Shown here piece after piece: positions 33,558 to 36,605 of a stretch of DNA of 36,605 nt (positions are counted from its first letter, which is position 1; each line of letters starts with the position of its first letter). The stretch spans positions 1 through 36,605 of the forward strand of contig JBHPGW010000027.1 in the NCBI GenBank assembly GCA_042569785.1, given 5' to 3'. This DNA comes from JBHPGW01 sp042569785. GTDB lineage: Bacteria; Planctomycetota; Phycisphaerae; Sedimentisphaerales; Anaerobacaceae. The notes below the pieces were generated by a model. It was given only the letters and a program-made list of their open reading frames with translations. It had not been told where the DNA came from and did no database searches. Position numbers and translations under genes: made by a program.

Positions 33558-33632
33558 ACACGCCCGGCAGGACTCGAACCTGCGACCTACGGATTAGAAA
33601 TCCGTTGCTCTATCCAGCTGAGCTACGGGCGC
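33558..33632 (-). tRNA. tRNA-Arg(TCT) with 8-nt anticodon loop
   Basis: A 75-nt cloverleaf: acceptor GCGCCCG/CGGGCGT (ending in a G1-U72 pair), D-stem GCTC/GAGC, anticodon stem ACGGA/TCCGT, T-stem GCAGG/CCTGC with TTCGAGT, discriminator G, no CCA. The anticodon loop reads ATTTCTAA, eight bases instead of seven, with TCT inside. It is either a functional tRNA with an expanded loop, as in +1 frameshift suppressors, or a damaged gene. A strong promoter precedes it, and an integrase remnant faces its 3' end. Confidence 0.85.
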
Positions 33633-33651
33633 TTATAGTTTAAGTCGTGGC

Positions 33652-33681
33652 AGTATAACAACTTCCTGCTTGCACTGTCAA
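33652..33681 (-). promoter_or_regulatory. Promoter of tRNA-Arg
   Basis: TTGACA (33676-33681) and TATACT (33652-33657) are 18 bp apart, 19 bp before the tRNA 5' end. This near-consensus promoter argues that the gene is transcribed despite its odd loop. Confidence 0.6.
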
Positions 33682-33734
33682 CTCTTTTCAACTCAAAAAT
33701 AGCCCGTGCGCCAAAGTGCGCCAAAAAGAGAACT

Positions 33735-34088
33735 TTGACTACTGCCCTATTTCCCTGTTCTGAGCGGTTATCAAACATTATTCCATTCCCCTACCAACTT
33801 GCCCAACTGGTTACTATTTGCCTGTCGAGCCTTATTGAGCCACAGGAATTACAGGAGCATTTTCCTAATCTAATTTCTGCTGTTAATTATTATCTACCAA
33901 AGCAAAAAACTCCTAAAAGAAGAAGGACAAGAAGAAAGAAAAAAACAGCATCGGTCTTGATAGACCCAATTTTATCGACAGAGCAATTTTCTACTCAAAA
34001 GTTTTTAGTTTTTATAGTTATTCGATTGTCTGGAAAAAATAAGTGTAAGACCCAACCCATTGTCAAGACCAATTTTCCCTTTGTTTAA
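33735..34088 (+). CDS. Doubtful small reading frame of unknown function
   Basis: A 117-codon frame with a TTG start and a basic centre (KRRRTRRKKK). The segment LQEHFPNLISAVNYYLPK looks helical and protein-like, but there is no clear ribosome-binding site or family match, and no neighbour suggests a role. It may be chance or a relic of the same decayed island. Confidence 0.22.
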   Translation: MTTALFPCSERLSNIIPFPYQLAQLVTICLSSLIEPQELQEHFPNLISAVNYYLPKQKTPKRRRTRRKKKTASVLIDPILSTEQFSTQKFLVFIVIRLSGKNKCKTQPIVKTNFPFV

Positions 34089-34290
34089 GGTGTAAGTTGC
34101 AGCGTTTCGTTTAACTCAGTCGCTTTGCACAGCGCAGGCGTAGCCGAAGCGGAGCGAAGCAACTGTTTGCTTGTAGGCAAACTGCTACATCCTGATTGGC
34201 CAATTGTTGATATTTTGAAATTGATAGTAAAATCTCAAACAGGGTGGAGATGGTAGACTGAATCGGCATGTTTTTCTATTATTATTTCTC
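34089..34290. repeat. Intergenic region with GC-rich dispersed repeat and hairpin
   Basis: A GC-rich stretch at about 34127-34160 (CAGGCGTAGCCGAAGCGGAG inside) reads on the other strand as GCTTCGCTCCGCTTCGGC, a pattern typical of dispersed repeats. It is followed by a hairpin with stem GTTTGC/GCAAAC around TTGTAG, near 34168-34184. No gene is seen. The TPR gene promoter follows. Confidence 0.4.
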
Positions 34291-34291
34291 C

Positions 34292-34319
34292 TTGACAGTT
34301 TCTCGATAGGTACTATACT
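34292..34319 (+). promoter_or_regulatory. Promoter of the TPR-glycosyltransferase-like gene
   Basis: TTGACA (34292-34297), a 16-bp spacer and TATACT (34314-34319) lie 62 bp before the GTG start at 34382. Confidence 0.6.
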
Positions 34320-34381
34320 CCGTGGTTTGTGGTGCGTATTGTGTTTAATACTTAGGTTTAGTAATTTTAGGTTGTGTACTG

Positions 34382-35758
34382 GTGAGGGATATCGATTCGA
34401 TCATTCAAACTGCTTTCGAGCATTATCAGAGTGGACGTGTTGTCCAGGCAGAGGAGCTCTTTGGGCAGGTGCTGGAAAGTGAGCCAAACCATGCGGGCGT
34501 ATTGCACTTGTTAGGTGTAATCGCTCACGATAAAGCTGACCATGATACAGCGGTCGATCTCCTCGGCAGAGCGATAGAGAATTATAGTCAGGCGATCAAG
34601 CACAAACCGGACTATGCTGAGGCGTACAACAACATTGCGGCGGCGCTGCAGGGGCAAGGTAACTACGAAACGTCGATGGAGAATTGCGGTAAGGCGATAT
34701 CACTTAAGGGCGATTACGCCCAGGCGTACAATACGATGGGATCGATTCTGCAAAACCTTGGTCGATATGAAGAGGCTATTGAAAATTACAGTAAGGCGAT
34801 CGGATTGGCTCCGGATTATGCGGAGGTTCATAATAATCTGGGGATGGGACTTTTGTTAAAGGCAAGGTTTGCCCAGGGATGGCAGGAATACGAATGGCGG
34901 TTAAAGTGTGCGAATCGTGTTTATCCGCACCATTACCAGCAGCCTCTGTGGGATGGGAGACCATTTGCGGGCAAAAGAATTCTGGTTCACTATGAACAAG
35001 GCTTCGGTGACAGTATTCAGTTTGTACGGTATTTGCCTATGATCAAACAGCGAGGCGGTACGGTAATATTTGAGGAAAGAAAGCCGTTGATAAAGCTTTT
35101 TGAGAATTTTGATGGGATCGATGAGCTGATAGAAACGTCGTCATCCAATAAGGTGGATGTAGCGTTTGATTTTTATCTGCCTCTTCTAAGTGCTCCTATG
35201 ATATTTGGCACGACATTAGAAAGTGTTCCATCTAACGTGCCATATCTTAAGGCCGATCCTGTGAAGATCGAGTATTGGCGGGAAAAAGTTAAGGGTGACG
35301 ATTTTAAGGTTGGTGTTGTCTGGGCGGGTTTGCCGTCACACAAGAATGATCACAACCGATCTTGTAGGTTGGAACATTTTGGGCCGTTATCGAAAATGGC
35401 TGGCGTAAAGTTGTATGGGCTTCAAAAGGGCGAAGCGTCGCGCGAGGCTGAGTACCTGCGTGAAGAAATGGAAATAGTCAATCTCGGTGAACAGTTAGAA
35501 GATTTTGCCGATACGGCTGGTGCGATCGAGAATATGGATCTGATCATTTCCGTTGACACTTCGGTCCTGCACCTGGCCGGCGCGATGGGGAAATGTGTCT
35601 GGGGGTTAATTCCATACGGCTCGGAATGGCGATGGATGCTGGAGCGCCAGGACAGTCCGTGGTATCCAGGTATGAAGCTATTCAGGCAGAAAAAATCCGG
35701 CGACTGGGCAGCGGTGTTTGAGTCGGTTCAGCAACAACTAAAAACACTTGCTAAGTAA
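34382..35758 (+). CDS. TPR-repeat protein with glycosyltransferase-like C-terminal domain
   Basis: A 458-residue protein. Residues about 1-165 hold four to five tetratricopeptide repeats (AEELFGQVLESEPNHAGVLH, DYAEAYNNIAAALQGQGNYE, DYAQAYNTMGSILQNLGRYE, DYAEVHNNLGMGLLLKARF). The C-terminal part (about 185-458) resembles the ADP-heptose:LPS heptosyltransferase/GT-B-like domain often fused to TPRs in bacteria: RILVHYEQGFGDSIQFVRYL and NMDLIISVDTSVLHLAGAMG. The start is a GTG with no strong ribosome-binding site. It is a single gene followed by a hairpin terminator. It may glycosylate proteins or build surface glycans; the acceptor is unknown. Confidence 0.85.
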   Translation: MRDIDSIIQTAFEHYQSGRVVQAEELFGQVLESEPNHAGVLHLLGVIAHDKADHDTAVDLLGRAIENYSQAIKHKPDYAEAYNNIAAALQGQGNYETSMENCGKAISLKGDYAQAYNTMGSILQNLGRYEEAIENYSKAIGLAPDYAEVHNNLGMGLLLKARFAQGWQEYEWRLKCANRVYPHHYQQPLWDGRPFAGKRILVHYEQGFGDSIQFVRYLPMIKQRGGTVIFEERKPLIKLFENFDGIDELIETSSSNKVDVAFDFYLPLLSAPMIFGTTLESVPSNVPYLKADPVKIEYWREKVKGDDFKVGVVWAGLPSHKNDHNRSCRLEHFGPLSKMAGVKLYGLQKGEASREAEYLREEMEIVNLGEQLEDFADTAGAIENMDLIISVDTSVLHLAGAMGKCVWGLIPYGSEWRWMLERQDSPWYPGMKLFRQKKSGDWAAVFESVQQQLKTLAK

Positions 35759-35786
35759 AAAGCCTCTTTAAAAGGATTAGCTTTTT
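35757..35786. terminator. Bidirectional hairpin terminator
   Basis: AAAAAGC (35757-35763) pairs with GCTTTTT (35780-35786), with an inner CCT/AGG pairing, giving a hairpin with a T-run on both strands. It lies between the TPR gene and the convergent HEAT-like fragment. Confidence 0.6.
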
Positions 35787-36000
35787 GACTGATCGAGAAT
35801 CAGGTCTTTCACTTTCTGGCTCGGCAGGTTCAGGGCACCGTAAGCAGCAGCGGCGATACTATTTAGTTCCGGCGGGGTTTGGCGAGAACTTACCAACTCG
35901 TAGATCGCATCTATCGTCTTATCATCAAGCTGATTGGCGTTTACCTTTGCTGAAACCGCTAATGCGTTAAAGGCTTGTACTCTGACGAGCATTGGGGAAT
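35777..36000 (-). pseudogene. C-terminal fragment of a HEAT-repeat-like protein
   Basis: The last 70-odd codons of a helical-repeat protein: SPMLVRVQAFNALAVSAKVN, LDDKTIDAIYELVSS and SIAAAAYGALNLPSQKVKDL suggest two HEAT-like helix pairs. Upstream of about 36000 the frame runs into AATTAAAGGTGTCAGG repeats, so the 5' part of the gene was lost there. The short extension to an apparent start at 36070 is repeat sequence and not original protein. Confidence 0.55.
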
Positions 36001-36153
36001 TAAAGGTGTCAGGAATTAAAGGTGTCAGGAACCTTTTAGTTACTCCCGTTAATCCGCCATAGGCGGACAACTATTGAATCTCTTATATGATTAATTTTGG
36101 AGTTACAGAACGGGGGAAAACTAGGGGAAAACTAGGGACAGTCACCTATTTTT
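35996..36153. repeat. REP/RAYT-like short repeats
   Basis: Two tandem copies of GGAATTAAAGGTGTCA (35996-36030) and a duplicated GGGGAAAACTA followed by GGGACAGTCACCTATTTTTT (36111-36153) resemble the flanks of REP-associated tyrosine transposases, which commonly read GGTGACTGTCCC and TTCCTGACACC on the other strand. No transposase gene is in the interval. Confidence 0.45.
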
Positions 36154-36182
36154 TTCTTGACAACTTCGTAGTAATTAGAAAA

Positions 36183-36452
36183 CAAAGGTGTCCGGTATGC
36201 TCTGTAGAAAAGCTCTTTGGCCAATAAGATAATCTAAAAAATCTATCTTCAATAATACCCAACCCCTATAATCCAGTCAAATCTTTTTTCTCTATCCAAA
36301 TCGTAAACTTGTGCCCGCGAAGGCGGGTATAGTAAATAGACAATCGAAAATCCAAAACGCCCGTCAAACTTTTTTCCTCTGTTTTTGTTTTTCTCACCAC
36401 GAAGTCCGCAAAGACCACGAAGTTTTCTACATTCTCAATTCTACATTCTAAA
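36183..36452. repeat. Dispersed repeat fragments in a gene-free region
   Basis: Fragments include GTGCCCGCGAAGGCGGGTAT (36312-36331), whose core CGAAGG also occurs at 21604-21635, and CACCACGAAGTCCGCAAAGA then CCACGAAG (36397-36422). Short frames through this region are translations of repeats and not genes. Confidence 0.45.
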
Positions 36453-36604
36453 TTCAATCATTTGCGCAGGTATGTGTAAAAAAATGCAAAAAAACGCTCT
36501 TTTCACACACTTTTTTGCAAAAAACAGCTCACTTTTTGCGCATTTTTGTAAATTTTTGCGCGCTTTTGCAACTTTTCACACTTTTACCTGCGCAAATGAT
36601 TGAA
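36453..36604. repeat. 152-bp inverted-repeat element at the right edge
   Basis: The arms, TTCAATCATTTGCGCAGGTA (36453-36472) and its exact reverse complement (36585-36604), match over 20 bp. Inner parts continue as imperfect complements: GTGTAAAAAAATGCAAAA on the left, and on the right GTGTGAAAAGTTGCAAAA in reverse complement. The centre is rich in TTTTTGC/GCAAAAA units. No reading frame explains it. It could be a miniature inverted-repeat transposable element or a large RNA or DNA hairpin; the flank to the right is outside the window. Confidence 0.65.
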
Positions 36605-36605
36605 A

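Noticed and set aside
36266..36457. A 63-codon minus-strand frame near the right edge
   Set aside because: It translates dispersed repeat sequence (CACCACGAAG and CCCGCGAAGG units) and is not a gene.
1..36605. CRISPR arrays, toxin-antitoxin pairs or known defence systems
   Set aside because: No regularly spaced repeats with unique spacers and no paired small genes with recognisable toxin or defence motifs were seen.

Overview
The window looks like the chromosome of a planctomycete, most likely an anaerobic or marine member of the Phycisphaerae (Sedimentisphaerales-like). The assignment is inferred from gene content: a pseudopilin of the FTLVELLVVIAIIALL type, a large beta-helix/PASTA/LamG/dockerin surface protein, exosortase and PEP-CTERM proteins, a neutral-ceramidase-like hydrolase, a DUF4432 epimerase-like protein, a Gld-type ABC exporter with a DUF4340 partner, and tRNA genes without encoded CCA. 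No rRNA or other strong taxonomic marker is present.

Layout. 1-910: an IS5-type insertion sequence cut by the window edge. 1000-8462 (minus strand): a catabolic operon of class III aminotransferase, cupin, a broken MttB-type methyltransferase remnant, transaldolase-like aldolase, CoA-acylating-type aldehyde dehydrogenase, SMP-30 lactonase, zinc-dependent dehydrogenase and a TIM-barrel sugar isomerase/epimerase. A pseudopilin and an XRE-cupin regulator lie upstream. 10.3-13.3 kb: an IS21 fragment, tRNA-Val, nitroreductase, tRNA-Ala(CGC), ArfB and a DUF4432 protein. 13.5-18.5 kb (plus strand): a 1162-residue secreted modular protein, an FHA-GAF protein and a small PEP-CTERM-like membrane protein.

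18.5-25.8 kb (minus strand): an envelope operon of LTA-synthase-like sulfatase, exosortase-like protein and EpsI-like protein. The sulfatase gene is split by a 3600-bp insertion flanked by a 5-bp direct repeat. The insertion has an IS1380-family element at one end and carries a ceramidase-like gene and a truncated gene, an arrangement like ISEcp1 transposition units. The exosortase-like protein lacks the family's Cys and His in their expected places.

25.9-31.5 kb (minus strand): a gldA-gldF-gldG-DUF4340 exporter operon with a near-consensus promoter, and a SUMF1-fold PEP-CTERM protein. 32-36.6 kb: phosphofructokinase, an integrase C-terminal remnant facing a tRNA-Arg(TCT) gene with an 8-nt anticodon loop, a TPR-glycosyltransferase-like protein, a HEAT-like gene fragment, dispersed repeats and a 152-bp inverted-repeat element at the right edge.

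Working together: the 1-8.5 kb operon probably turns one amino- or sugar-type substrate into central intermediates, with the XRE-cupin protein as candidate regulator. The 18-31 kb block is about surface anchoring and export, and part of it looks to be decaying. All functions are read from sequence motifs without database searches.
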